Notes under the pieces: model-generated
Database searches by the model: none
Told to the model about the DNA's origin: nothing
What the model saw: the letters and a program-made list of their open reading frames with translations, nothing else
Part shown: positions 53,121 through 61,504 of the stretch, in pieces
How positions within the stretch are numbered: the stretch's first letter is position 1
Layout of the letters: every line of letters begins with the position of its first letter
From: JALSRD01 sp964476595
Lineage (GTDB): Bacteria > Desulfobacterota > Desulfobacteria > Desulfobacterales > JALSRD01
NCBI GenBank assembly: GCA_964476595.1
Contig: CAYZCL010000111.1
Span: forward strand, 31,448 to 95,447
Length of the DNA stretch: 64,000 bases
Direction of reading: 5' to 3'
Program-made: the position numbers and the translations under genes

Positions 53121-53765
53121 ATGGAAACGCAACCGAAACAATTCCGGGTGGTTTTCCACGGAGAGGTCGCCGACGGGCACGACCCCACCGCGGTCAGGGA
53201 GAAGCTGGCGGCCCTGCTGAAAAAGGATCCCGCCAGGATCGAACGGCTCTTCAGCGGGCGGGAGGTGGTCATCGCCGCCCGCGTGAACGCGGCCGACGCA
53301 GAAAAGTACCGCAAGGCCTTTGCCGCTGCAGGCGCCGTCTGCCGCATTGAAACCCTCGAGACGGAAAATGCGTCCGGGAAGGAATCGGGACCGCCGCAGA
53401 CGCCCGAGCCGGCCGCAGCCCCCCTTTCTAGCCCCCCGGACGGAGGTTCCATGATCGTCACGAACATCGAAAGCGTCCCCGGAAAAACCATCGTTGCGCA
53501 CTACGGGCTGGTCTCCGGCAGCACCATCCGGGCCAAGCACCTCGGCCGGGACATCATGGCCAGCCTGAAAAACCTGGTGGGCGGCGAGCTCAAGGGTTAC
53601 ACCGAACTGCTGCGCGAATCCCGCCGCCAGGCCACCGAAAGGATGATCGAGCAGGCCCGGCAGCTGGGGGCCAACGCGATCATCAATGTGCGCTTTTCGA
53701 CGTCCTCGGTGGCCCAGGGCGCCGCCGAACTCTACGCCTACGGCACGGCCGTTTCGGTGCGCTGA
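53121..53765 (+). CDS. YbjQ/UPF0145-family protein with an extra N-terminal domain
   Basis: A 214-residue protein in two parts. Residues about 110-214 are a YbjQ (UPF0145) fold: MIVTNIESVPGKTIVAHYGL, ESRRQATERMIEQARQLGAN and AIINVRFSTSSVAQGAAELY. Residues 1-75 are a separate small alpha/beta domain, FRVVFHGEVADGHDPTAVRE with FSGREVVIAARVNAADAEKY, joined by a Pro/Ser-rich linker. YbjQ forms pentamers of unknown role. It is the first of three same-strand genes with 14- and 3-bp gaps, so an operon with a second YbjQ protein and an M48 protease. Confidence 0.87.
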   Translation: METQPKQFRVVFHGEVADGHDPTAVREKLAALLKKDPARIERLFSGREVVIAARVNAADAEKYRKAFAAAGAVCRIETLETENASGKESGPPQTPEPAAAPLSSPPDGGSMIVTNIESVPGKTIVAHYGLVSGSTIRAKHLGRDIMASLKNLVGGELKGYTELLRESRRQATERMIEQARQLGANAIINVRFSTSSVAQGAAELYAYGTAVSVR

Positions 53766-53779
53766 GCGAGGATCCGTTC

Positions 53780-54229
53780 ATGGACCTGATCATATTTCTC
53801 ATGCTCCTGGCGCTGGGCTATTTCGCCGGTACGGTGGCCGAAAAGCGGCACTACCGCTCCATCGAGAAACGCGAGAAGGCGCTGGTGCGGCTGCCGGCCG
53901 TGACCCTCAAGCGCGTGGACATCGCACCGGAGAAGGTCTGTGCGGCGCGCATGGTGCACGGCAGCGCGGTCATTTCGGTGGACTATTTCAAGCGCATGCT
54001 GGCCGCGCTGCGCAACATCTTCGGCGGCAAGGTGAAATCCTACGAGACCCTGCTGGACCGCGCCCGGCGCGAGTCCCTGCTGCGCATGAAGGAGAGCGCC
54101 GTCGGTGCCGACATCATCGTCAACGTGCGCATCGAGACCGCCACCATCGGCCGCAGCCGCCGCGGCAAACAGCGGATCAGCTGCCTGGAGACCGTGGCCT
54201 ACGGGACCGCCCTGACCTTGGAGAAATAG
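53780..54229 (+). CDS. membrane-anchored YbjQ/UPF0145-like protein
   Basis: A 149-residue protein. The N-terminal hydrophobic helix LIIFLMLLALGYFAGTVAE is a likely single membrane anchor. A YbjQ-like core follows: VHGSAVISVDYFKRMLAALR, FGGKVKSYETLLDRARRESL, LRMKESAVGADIIVNVRIET and ETVAYGTALTLEK. It is a diverged second copy of the domain in the preceding gene. Hetero-oligomers of soluble and anchored forms, near the adjacent membrane protease, are a reasonable guess. Confidence 0.84.
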   Translation: MDLIIFLMLLALGYFAGTVAEKRHYRSIEKREKALVRLPAVTLKRVDIAPEKVCAARMVHGSAVISVDYFKRMLAALRNIFGGKVKSYETLLDRARRESLLRMKESAVGADIIVNVRIETATIGRSRRGKQRISCLETVAYGTALTLEK

Positions 54230-54232
54230 GCG

Positions 54233-55069
54233 TTGCGATACACGCCGCGCCTGCCCCGCACCAACGTCAACGTGACGCCGGGCTCGCCCCTGAAGGAGTT
54301 TCTCCTGCTGGCCGTCGGGCTGCTGGGCCTCATCGCCGGCACCTACCTGCTGCTGGGCCTGGCGGTCGACTGGCTGGCGCCGCGCATCTCCCCGGAACTG
54401 GAAAACAAAATGGCGGCGCCCCTGCTGCGCTCGCTGGACAGGGCCCCTGAAAACGATTCCCGTGTGCGCTGCCTGCAGCGCCTGGTGGACGGACTGCAGT
54501 CGCGCTGCGCCCACCTGCCGTATCGTTTCCGGGTGCACGTCCAGGATTCGGACGCCGTCAATGCCGTGGCCCTGCCGGCCGGGCACATCGTGGTCTACAG
54601 AGGGCTGCTGGACCGGGTGTCCTCGGAAAACGAGTTGGCCTTTGTGCTGGCGCACGAGATGGGCCACTACGCGCACCGCGACCACTTGCGGGGGCTGGGA
54701 AGGGGACTCGTGCTGATGGCCATTGCATCTTTTCTCACGGGGGACGACAGTTCCCTCAACAGCCTGCTTTCCGCCACGCTGAACCTTTCCGAAATGCGCT
54801 TTTCACGCTCCCAGGAAAGCCAAGCCGACGCCTTTGCCCTCCAGGAGCTGAACTGTTTCTATGGACACGTGGGCGGGGCATTCGACCTCTTCGAAAAATT
54901 GCCTGAAACGGTGGGGCCGGAATCGGTGACGCACTACTTTGCATCCCATCCCGCTAACCGGAAACGCATCAGGGATCTGAAGAAGCTGGCCCGAAGCAGG
55001 GGGTATTCTGAAAGGCCTCCCAAACCCCTGCATCATCCCTTCGGTAAATCCTGTCTGAACCCCGGCTGA
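54233..55069 (+). CDS. M48-family membrane metalloprotease
   Basis: A 278-residue zinc protease. The hydrophobic N terminus (EFLLLAVGLLGLIAGTYLLL) anchors it. The catalytic site is ELAFVLAHEMGHYAHRDHLR (HExxH), with the third ligand Glu in FSRSQESQADAFALQEL, and the late HYFASHPANRKRIRDL matches M48/YcaL-LoiP-type enzymes. These cut membrane or periplasmic proteins under stress. TTG 54233 directly after the previous stop is the apparent start; a GTG at 54270 is possible but would shorten the N terminus. Last gene of the YbjQ-YbjQ-M48 set. Confidence 0.9.
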   Translation: MRYTPRLPRTNVNVTPGSPLKEFLLLAVGLLGLIAGTYLLLGLAVDWLAPRISPELENKMAAPLLRSLDRAPENDSRVRCLQRLVDGLQSRCAHLPYRFRVHVQDSDAVNAVALPAGHIVVYRGLLDRVSSENELAFVLAHEMGHYAHRDHLRGLGRGLVLMAIASFLTGDDSSLNSLLSATLNLSEMRFSRSQESQADAFALQELNCFYGHVGGAFDLFEKLPETVGPESVTHYFASHPANRKRIRDLKKLARSRGYSERPPKPLHHPFGKSCLNPG

Positions 55070-55220
55070 TCGATTCATCGCCGATCGTCTTCTCCTGCCG
55101 GCCCGGCATAACGGCCAGTCGGTGTTTGAGCCGCCGTCGGCTGCGGGGCGGCCATGTTTGATTTGAATTTTGACCCGGGCCGGAGTGAAAGACGCATTGT
55201 TCCCGGTGCCTTGAGTGCGG

Positions 55221-56570
55221 CTAGATCAGGCCGAATTTTTTCAGGCGGTAGCGCAGGGTGTCGCGGGTCAATCCCAATAGCTTTGCCGCACGGCTCTTGT
55301 TGCCGCCGGCGCGCTGCAAAGCTGCCTGGATCAGCTGGCGTTCCACTGTTTCGAGTTTGACGCCGGCCGCCGGAAGCTCCAGCGACAAGCCGTTGCCGGA
55401 CTTGCCCGCCAAAGGGGTCAGATCGGCGGCCCCGATGTATTCTGATTCGGAAAAAATCATGGCGCGTTCGATACAGTTGCGAAGTTCGCGAACGTTACCG
55501 GGCCAGTTGTGGGACAGCAGCATTCGCTGGGCATTAGGGGTAAAACCGCGCATTGGCTTTTTGAATTCAATGGCGAACATTTTGAGCAAATGCTCGGCGA
55601 TCTGCAGCACGTCACGCCCCATTTCCCGCAACGCCGGCATATGGACGGTCACCACCTGAAGGCGGTAGAACAGGTCCTGGCGAAAGCGCCTGGCGGCGAC
55701 TTCCCGCTCAAGGTCCCGGTTGGTGGCGGCGATGATGCGGGCCCGGATGTCCATTGCTTGGTTGCTTCCGATGCGGCGGATTTTCTTTTCCTCTAGTACC
55801 GCGAGCAGCTTGGCCTGCAGCTGGATGGGAAGTTCGCCGATTTCATCGAGCAGCACGGTTCCGTTTTCCGCAGTCTGCAACAGTCCCGGACGCGCACAGA
55901 GTGCGTTGGTGAAAGCCCCCTTCTCATAACCAAATAATTCGGCTTCGATCAGGTTGTCGGGCAATGCGGCGCAATTGATCTCCACAAAAGGTGCATCGGC
56001 GGGCATCGAACTGTGGTGAATGACACGGGCGGCAAGATTCTTGCCGGTGCCGCTCTCGCCGGTAAGCAGCACGGTTGCCCGAGGAACCCGGCAGAGCTTG
56101 ACTATGGTGCGGCGAACAGTTTCGATTGCCTCGGATTCACCCAGGATCGCCTCGCTGATGTGTTGCTGCCGAAATTGAACGGCGCTCTGGTAAAGCAACA
56201 GTTCGTGCCGCTGTTGGGTTAGTTCCTGCAGCATTTGCCCTACGGCGCTGACGTCCTCCACGACCAGCAGGCCGTGGCCGGGGGGATCGTCGGCCAAAAG
56301 GTACAGGTCGAGAAAACAACTCTCGCCCCGGTGGTTCCTGCGGTTGACGTACGCCAAGTACAGTCCCGGCCTGGCGCCCCCGATGACATCGCGCACAGCG
56401 GCTTCGCTGCCGACCAGTTCAGGAAACAGTGCCGTCAGGGTTTCGGCGCCGTCGGTCAGGCCCAGGATCCGGCGTGCAAGGGCATCGACTTCCAGCACGG
56501 TTAGATCCGGTGCAAAACGCACGAGTCCGGCACCCTTTAACCCGGTTAGGCTCGACAGGGCTGTCTGCAT
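55221..56570 (-). CDS. PAS-AAA+-Fis sigma54-type transcriptional activator with altered GAFTGA loop
   Basis: A 449-residue regulator. The N-terminal ~120 residues resemble a PAS sensor (RFAPDLTVLEVDALARRILG) without a receiver. The AAA+ domain has Walker A LLTGESGTGKNLAARVIHHS, AELFGYEKGAFTNALCARPG, Walker B GTVLLDEIGELPIQLQAKLL and HNWPGNVRELRNCIERAMIF. The C-terminal Fis-type helix-turn-helix is GNKSRAAKLLGLTRDTLRYR. The sigma54-contact loop reads GAFTNA where active enhancer-binding proteins have GAFTGA, so direct sigma54 activation is in doubt. Its ATG is adjacent to the GTPase stop (TGAATG), so the two are coupled. Confidence 0.92.
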   Translation of the reverse strand: MQTALSSLTGLKGAGLVRFAPDLTVLEVDALARRILGLTDGAETLTALFPELVGSEAAVRDVIGGARPGLYLAYVNRRNHRGESCFLDLYLLADDPPGHGLLVVEDVSAVGQMLQELTQQRHELLLYQSAVQFRQQHISEAILGESEAIETVRRTIVKLCRVPRATVLLTGESGTGKNLAARVIHHSSMPADAPFVEINCAALPDNLIEAELFGYEKGAFTNALCARPGLLQTAENGTVLLDEIGELPIQLQAKLLAVLEEKKIRRIGSNQAMDIRARIIAATNRDLEREVAARRFRQDLFYRLQVVTVHMPALREMGRDVLQIAEHLLKMFAIEFKKPMRGFTPNAQRMLLSHNWPGNVRELRNCIERAMIFSESEYIGAADLTPLAGKSGNGLSLELPAAGVKLETVERQLIQAALQRAGGNKSRAAKLLGLTRDTLRYRLKKFGLI

Positions 56571-57104
56571 TCAAGCCTCCCCGAAAGCCTGTGCCAACGC
56601 TCGGAAAGCCTCGGTTACCCCCTGGCCGTTTTTGGCGCTGGTAGACAGGCATCGACCACCGAAGGCGGTGGAAATTTCCTGCAGCTCCATCGGGATCCGG
56701 GTACCCGTCCGGGAGATGTCTGCCTTGTTTCCGATGAAGATCAGGTCAGCTTTCGGACACACGGAGTGAAAATTGCGGCAGATGATGTCCAGGGAGGCCG
56801 CCGTGTCCAGGCGGGTGAGGTCGGCCACCGCCAGGGCGCCGGCGGCACCACGGTAGTAGTTGCGCACCACGCTGTCGAAGCGATCCATGCCGGCGATATC
56901 CCAGATGAGAAAGTGGTACTGGATCAGGCGCCCGCCGCTCTGCATGGGAGGCATCCGTTTCTGGCTGATATCCACGCCGATGGTCGTCAGATACTTTTCG
57001 CCGAAACGGTTGTGCACGAAACGCTGCACTAGGCTGGTCTTGCCAACGGCGAAGGTGCCCAGCAGGCAGATTTTCTTTTTTTCAACACGTACCGTAGCGG
57101 ACAT
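56571..57104 (-). CDS. Rab/Ras-like small GTPase
   Basis: A 177-residue small G protein of the eukaryotic-like Rab/Roc type. G1: LLGTFAVGKTSLVQRF (Lys22). Switch I Thr: KYLTTIGVDIS. G3: IWDIAGMDRFDSVVRNYYRG (D69xxG72), with Met73 where Ras has the catalytic Gln. G4: LIFIGNKADIS (N126KAD129). G5: CLSTSAKNG (SAK). It has no membrane anchor or Cys tail. It differs from MglA, whose switch and G3 are distinct, and no roadblock/MglB gene is present. The start is ATG 57104. It is first in an operon with the AAA+ activator, divergent from the coiled-coil/OmpA pair. Confidence 0.9.
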   Translation of the reverse strand: MSATVRVEKKKICLLGTFAVGKTSLVQRFVHNRFGEKYLTTIGVDISQKRMPPMQSGGRLIQYHFLIWDIAGMDRFDSVVRNYYRGAAGALAVADLTRLDTAASLDIICRNFHSVCPKADLIFIGNKADISRTGTRIPMELQEISTAFGGRCLSTSAKNGQGVTEAFRALAQAFGEA

Positions 57105-57280
57105 GTCTGCAATCCCTTGCCTGGGAATGTGAGGCGGCAACAGATTCCCCACGCGCAGGGCCGGATGAGGGGCCGGAAACGGATAGAGGCGGAATCGGCA
57201 CCAACTCCGATTGCGCCCTAATTAATTGAAAGCGCCGGCCAAGTCAACCCGCAGAGCAGACATGTATATTTAATTTGCGA

Positions 57281-57301
57281 CGCAATTGTGATACGATTGC
57301 G
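57281..57301. promoter_or_regulatory. inverted repeat in the GTPase/coiled-coil control region
   Basis: CGCAAT (57281-57286) and ATTGCG (57296-57301) are an inverted pair with a 9-nt spacer, 28 bp before the coiled-coil ATG, in the AT-rich part of the 224-bp divergent gap. I found no correctly spaced -24/-12 promoter there. Confidence 0.4.
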
Positions 57302-57328
57302 TAAAAAAATGTGATCATGGAGGAAAAC

Positions 57329-57958
57329 ATGGCCAAAACACGTCCAAACCCATCATCCGGGAACGCAGTGAAAAAAGCGAAAATCGAAGGGGCCGCGGCC
57401 CAAACGCTGGCCGATGCATCCGGCGGCAGCATCGGGCAAATCCGCGATATTCTGTTTGGCAACCAGATGCGTGAATACGAAAAGAAATTTTCCCGTATGG
57501 AAGAACGCATTCTGAAGGAAAGCGCCGAACTGCGGTCTGATTTCAGCAAGCGTTTCGAGTCGCTCAACCGCTATGTCCGGCAGGAAATCGCCGACCTGGC
57601 CGAGCGACTCAAGGCTGAGCAGGAAAAGCGCGCAGAGGCCATCCAGAAGTTGGTCCAGGATTTGGCCGCTACTGCGGCAACGTTGGAACGCAAGGCGGAA
57701 CTGATGGAAAAGCAGTTGGAAAAGTCGAACACCGAGTGGCGCCGCCAACTCATGGAACAGTCCCAGGCCCTTTCCGAGGACATGGACCGCAAGTACGAAC
57801 AGACCGCGACGGATCTGGTGCAGACGGCCCGCGAGCTGCGGGAGAACAAGATCGACCGCGGCATGCTGGCGGACCTTTTCATCGAAATGGCCATGAACCT
57901 CAACAGCGACTTGGCGCCACAACCACGGCCGGACAACCCCTCGCTGCAAGATGGCTGA
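57329..57958 (+). CDS. coiled-coil protein of the GTPase/OmpA locus
   Basis: A 209-residue protein that I do not assign to a named family. After a basic, low-complexity start comes a conserved-looking block, SIGQIRDILFGNQMREYEKK, and then about 110 residues of heptad-rich coiled coil (FSRMEERILKESAELRSDFS, LAERLKAEQEKRAEAIQKLV, AATLERKAELMEKQLEKSN). The end, ELRENKIDRGMLADLFIEMA, may be a docking tail. GGAGG lies 6 nt before ATG 57329. Its 3' end overlaps the OmpA-like gene by 8 bp. It is a candidate adaptor between the GTPase and the membrane protein. Confidence 0.85.
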   Translation: MAKTRPNPSSGNAVKKAKIEGAAAQTLADASGGSIGQIRDILFGNQMREYEKKFSRMEERILKESAELRSDFSKRFESLNRYVRQEIADLAERLKAEQEKRAEAIQKLVQDLAATAATLERKAELMEKQLEKSNTEWRRQLMEQSQALSEDMDRKYEQTATDLVQTARELRENKIDRGMLADLFIEMAMNLNSDLAPQPRPDNPSLQDG

Positions 57959-59720
57959 TAAGCCTGCCGGCTCCGAGCATCATCTGCGGGATATAGAGCA
58001 GCTGCGACAGCTGCTGATGGCAGAAGAGCGCCGCAAGATCGAGGAATTGGAAAGCTATCTGGACGACCCCAGGGCATTGGCACGGCGGATCGGCGCCATT
58101 TTGCCGGATGCCGTCCAGCTGAGTCGAACCGATGGCGATCGACTTGCCCGGGAGCTGGCCCCCACCGTGCAGAAAATTCTCACCGAAACGGTCAAAAAGG
58201 ATCCCCGGCCGCTCATCGCGGTGCTGTCGCCGGTGATCGGCGCCGCCATTCGCCGGTCCGTTTCCGAGTCTCTGCAGCGCATGATCCAGTCCCTGAACCA
58301 GATTCTTGAACACGGTTTCTCCCTGCGCGGTCTCAAGTGGCGAATAGAGGCCCTGCGGACCGGCAAACCCTTTTCCGAGATCGTCCTGCTCCACAGCCTG
58401 GTTTTTACCGTCGAACAGGTCTTCCTGATCCATCGTGACAGCGGCCTGCTGCTACGGCACTTGACCGCCGAAAAGGTCGACGAACAGAGCGGCGATACGG
58501 TTTCGGCCATGTTGACCGCCATTCAGGATTTCATCAACGATTCCTTCAACCGCAGCGGTAGCGGTGAACTGTCATCGGTGCGCCTAGGGGAGCTGACCCT
58601 AATTATCGAGCAGGGTCCCCATGCGGTAATCGCCGGTGTGGTGCGCGGAATCGTACCGCCGGAGTTGCCCCAAGTCTTCCGTCAGGCCATCGACGATATC
58701 CATCGCCGGCTGGGCCCCGAGTTACAACGCTTCGACGGTGATACCGCCCCTTTCGACGCCGCGATGCCGGATCTGGAAGCCTGCCGACGGTCCTGTTATC
58801 GCCGTCCGGCCACAAAGCCATCACCCGCCTTGGTACTGATCGCCGCAGCCCTGCTCGTCACCGCCGGCGTTTGGATCTATGGCCATGTCCGCAGCGAGCA
58901 GCAATGGAAACGCTACCTGGAAGCCCTCGATGGGCAGCCCGGCCTAGTGGTCACCGATGCCCGGCGGGAAGAGGGAAAGTATGTAGTTGAAGGACTGCGG
59001 GACCCCTTGGCGCCGGACCCGGGCCAGTTGCTTACCGGCACCGGTATCAAGCCTGACCACGTCGTCGGTCATTGGGAGCCGGTGTATATCCTCTCAGACG
59101 CTTTCACCCTGCGCCGTGCCCGGCAGGTGCTGCAGCCGCCGTCCAGCGTTATCCTGCAAGTGAACGACGGCAGGCTCAGTGCCAAGGGAGATGCGTCCCA
59201 CGCCTGGGTCACCGCCGCCCACCGCAATGCCCCGCTGATCGCCGGTGTAAAGTCTTTTGATGCCAGCGGCCTTCGGGACCTGGATGAAAAGCGACTGAAG
59301 CAACTGGTGTCGGAAGTGGGAAAATACACGATTTCATTTTCCATCGGCTCGGACAACGTCGACATCGGGCAGGAAACAACTTTGCGACAGTTAGCAGCCG
59401 CCGTTGGACGGCTGCAACACCAGGCCCGTATACTAGGCAAAAGGATTCGTGTGGTATTGACCGGATATGCCGACCCCTCCGGTCCGGCCGATCTGAATCG
59501 CCGGCTTATCCGGCGGCGGACTATTGCCGTGCGCCGCAGCCTGACACGGCTGGGAGTCGACCCGGGCCTGTTGGAGACCAACGCCGGATCGATACCGGAA
59601 GCGCAAACCGCTCGCCTCGGCCAACAGCGCCCCCAAGTCGGCGTGACGGTTCGCTTGCGCGATGACCGCACACCATTTGAAGCGTCTTTCCGGCAACCGC
59701 CGGTTCCAACCATTCCATGA
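57951..59720 (+). CDS. inner-membrane protein with large cytoplasmic domain and periplasmic OmpA-like domain
   Basis: A 589-residue protein. Residues 1-290 are cytoplasmic and helical (DIEQLRQLLMAEERRKIEEL, AVLSPVIGAAIRRSVSESLQ, LLHSLVFTVEQVFLIHRDSG) with no recognised domain. A single membrane helix follows near 290-312 (PALVLIAAALLVTAGVWIYG). Then comes a BON-like stretch (LDGQPGLVVTDARREEGKYV) and a C-terminal OmpA/MotB-type peptidoglycan-binding domain: YTISFSIGSDNVDIGQETTL, VVLTGYADPSGPADLNRRLI and RRRTIAVRRSLTRLGVDPG. There is no signal peptide, so the N terminus stays inside. It would link cytoplasmic partners to the cell wall. Confidence 0.88.
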   Translation: MADKPAGSEHHLRDIEQLRQLLMAEERRKIEELESYLDDPRALARRIGAILPDAVQLSRTDGDRLARELAPTVQKILTETVKKDPRPLIAVLSPVIGAAIRRSVSESLQRMIQSLNQILEHGFSLRGLKWRIEALRTGKPFSEIVLLHSLVFTVEQVFLIHRDSGLLLRHLTAEKVDEQSGDTVSAMLTAIQDFINDSFNRSGSGELSSVRLGELTLIIEQGPHAVIAGVVRGIVPPELPQVFRQAIDDIHRRLGPELQRFDGDTAPFDAAMPDLEACRRSCYRRPATKPSPALVLIAAALLVTAGVWIYGHVRSEQQWKRYLEALDGQPGLVVTDARREEGKYVVEGLRDPLAPDPGQLLTGTGIKPDHVVGHWEPVYILSDAFTLRRARQVLQPPSSVILQVNDGRLSAKGDASHAWVTAAHRNAPLIAGVKSFDASGLRDLDEKRLKQLVSEVGKYTISFSIGSDNVDIGQETTLRQLAAAVGRLQHQARILGKRIRVVLTGYADPSGPADLNRRLIRRRTIAVRRSLTRLGVDPGLLETNAGSIPEAQTARLGQQRPQVGVTVRLRDDRTPFEASFRQPPVPTIP

Positions 59721-59982
59721 TCTGAGTTCTACCGACCCATCCCCGAGGGTGGGGCAATGCACCTATCCCATGGGGCATACGCCCCACCAGTGTCGTGTTA
59801 CCCTGTTGGACCGTGCGTGTGGCCGGCTGACAACATCGGAGCCGAGGCCGCGAAGCTCGGGATTCTCCGGGGCCGGACGCCTGTGAACGCAGCGGGCCAT
59901 CGTCCCGTGGCATGTTCTTTGCTCTGGGTCCATCTTGGTGAATGCACCGCTGTCAATACCAACCCAAAAGGAGCAGAAGAAA

Positions 59983-60387
59983 ATGAAAGAATCCAGAAGA
60001 ATGCAAATTCTCTTTGTCGTCGCCGTCGCCATGTGTTTGCTGTTGGCGTCGGTTTCCATCGTCGCGGCCGGTTCCAAAGGCGATTCGACCAAGAAAAAGA
60101 TGACCCAGAAGGAATTGACCGTCCAGAAGGAAAAAATCAAGAAGCAAAAGAAGCAGATCGTCAAGAAAAGCCCCACCGCTACCGTGCCCAAGGGAAAAAT
60201 CAACATCAACAAGGCCGGACTGGAAACCCTTACCCAGCTCAAGGGCATCGGTCCCGAAAAAGCCAAGGCCATCATGGCCTACCGAAAAAAATTCGGTTCG
60301 TTCAAAAAGGTTGAAGACCTGATGCAGGTCAAAGGTATCGGAGAAAAGATTTTCAAGGCCATCAAACCCTTTATCAGGGTGAAGTGA
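59983..60387 (+). CDS. exported helix-hairpin-helix (ComEA-like) protein
   Basis: A 134-residue protein. It has a signal peptide or anchor (MQILFVVAVAMCLLLASVSI, cleavage near VAA/GS), then a Lys-rich spacer (KKKMTQKELTVQKEKIKKQK), then two helix-hairpin-helix motifs: INKAGLETLTQLKGIGPEKA and FKKVEDLMQVKGIGEKIF. ComEA-type proteins bind DNA outside the inner membrane for uptake, and many species carry such proteins without known competence. AAAAGGAG lies 10 nt before the ATG. The 262 bp upstream, after the OmpA-like gene, hold no gene; a weak GTGGGGC/GCCCCAC pairing is present there. Confidence 0.9.
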   Translation: MKESRRMQILFVVAVAMCLLLASVSIVAAGSKGDSTKKKMTQKELTVQKEKIKKQKKQIVKKSPTATVPKGKININKAGLETLTQLKGIGPEKAKAIMAYRKKFGSFKKVEDLMQVKGIGEKIFKAIKPFIRVK

Positions 60388-60479
60388 AATATTGCGGCGC
60401 AAGCGTCTGCAGGACGGTTTGATTGTTGCAAAGGGTCACTGGAATATAACAAAAAGCGAGGGAAAATGGAGGTGCTACC

Positions 60480-60857
60480 ATGGAGCTTGTAGATCAATTG
60501 GTGGAACAATTGGGCATCACCCCGGACCAGGCACGTGGAGGCGTCGGCGCCATTTTAAGCCTGGCCAAGGAAAAACTGGTGGAGAACTACTCGCAGCTTA
60601 CCGAGGCCATCCCCGAACTGGCGGGACTGGAAGACGCCGCTCCCAATGGCGGTGCCGCGTCACTGCTGGGCGGGCTGACGGCATCGTTGTCGCAAAACCT
60701 CGGCGAAGCGGGGACCATGGTCCGGCTCGGAGAGATGTTCTCATCGCTGGATCTCCGGGGGGACATGATGGGTCGGTTTCTGCCGCTGGTCATCGGCTTC
60801 ATCCAGTCCAGAGGAGGAGATACGGCCAAAAGTCTGTTGGTGAGTGTTCTGAAATAG
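60480..60857 (+). CDS. DUF2780-like protein
   Basis: A 125-residue protein resembling DUF2780 (VcgC/VcgE): MELVDQLVEQLGITPDQARG, GVGAILSLAKEKLVENYSQL, and a Gly-rich centre with SLLGGLTASLSQNLGEAG, ending LPLVIGFIQSRGGDTAKSLL. There is no signal peptide. The function of the family is unknown. GGAGGTG lies 7 nt before the ATG. It sits 21 bp before mscL and is probably cotranscribed. Confidence 0.82.
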   Translation: MELVDQLVEQLGITPDQARGGVGAILSLAKEKLVENYSQLTEAIPELAGLEDAAPNGGAASLLGGLTASLSQNLGEAGTMVRLGEMFSSLDLRGDMMGRFLPLVIGFIQSRGGDTAKSLLVSVLK

Positions 60858-60878
60858 CATCCTCCGGGAGGTGAGTCG

Positions 60879-61292
60879 ATGTCCATGATGAAAGAGTTCA
60901 AGGAATTCGCCATGCGCGGCAACGTGGTCGACATGGCGGTGGGGATCGTTATCGGGGCCGCTTTCGGCAAAATCGTGTCATCTTTTGTTAAGGATGTCAT
61001 AATGCCGCCGATCGGACTGCTGCTAGGAGGCGTGGATTTCAGCAGCCTGGCCATTACCCTGAAGGAAGCCGTCGGAAAGTCGCCCGCAGTGGTTATCAAG
61101 TACGGTGTATTCATCAACACAGTGTTGGATTTCGTGATTGTGGCCTTTGCCATCTTTATGGTGATACGGGCCATGAACAGCCTGAAGAAAAAAGAGGAAG
61201 AGGTGCCAGAATCCAAACCCGAACCGTCCAAAGAGGAGCTTTTATTATCCGAAATCAGGGATTTGCTCAAACAGGGGACGCATCGTCCTTAA
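60879..61292 (+). CDS. mscL: large-conductance mechanosensitive channel MscL
   Basis: A 137-residue inner-membrane channel that opens under hypo-osmotic stress. The N-terminal MKEFKEFAMRGNVVDMAVGI and VIGAAFGKIVSSFVKDVIMP (TM1, pore) and VFINTVLDFVIVAFAIFMVI (TM2) are diagnostic. The C-terminal helix SKEELLLSEIRDLLKQ is present. GGGAGGTG precedes the ATG. An 8-bp inverted repeat (CCTTTCCG 61350-61357 with CGGAAAGG 61380-61387) lies downstream; the rest of the 212 bp before the hemerythrin remnant shows nothing. Confidence 0.98.
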   Translation: MSMMKEFKEFAMRGNVVDMAVGIVIGAAFGKIVSSFVKDVIMPPIGLLLGGVDFSSLAITLKEAVGKSPAVVIKYGVFINTVLDFVIVAFAIFMVIRAMNSLKKKEEEVPESKPEPSKEELLLSEIRDLLKQGTHRP

Positions 61293-61504
61293 ACCACAGA
61301 TGGCCGCTTTGCGTCGGGCGAAAACCTTATTCTGAATCCATCAAACATCCCTTTCCGACCATTAAGAGGGCCTGCAGGGCGGAAAGGAGGTTCACAGCGG
61401 TAGGGGCCGGCGCAGGGTTTTGCGCTGGGAGGGGGCAGGCGTCTATGGGCCGATTTAGCCGCTGCAGGGACCCGCAGTGCCAGCGGAGGCGAATGCACCC
61501 GTTG

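Noticed and set aside
57180..57230. GGCAC...TTGC resembling a sigma54 promoter between the GTPase and coiled-coil genes
   Set aside because: The GG and GC elements are 14 nt apart instead of the required 10, so it is not a usable -24/-12 site.
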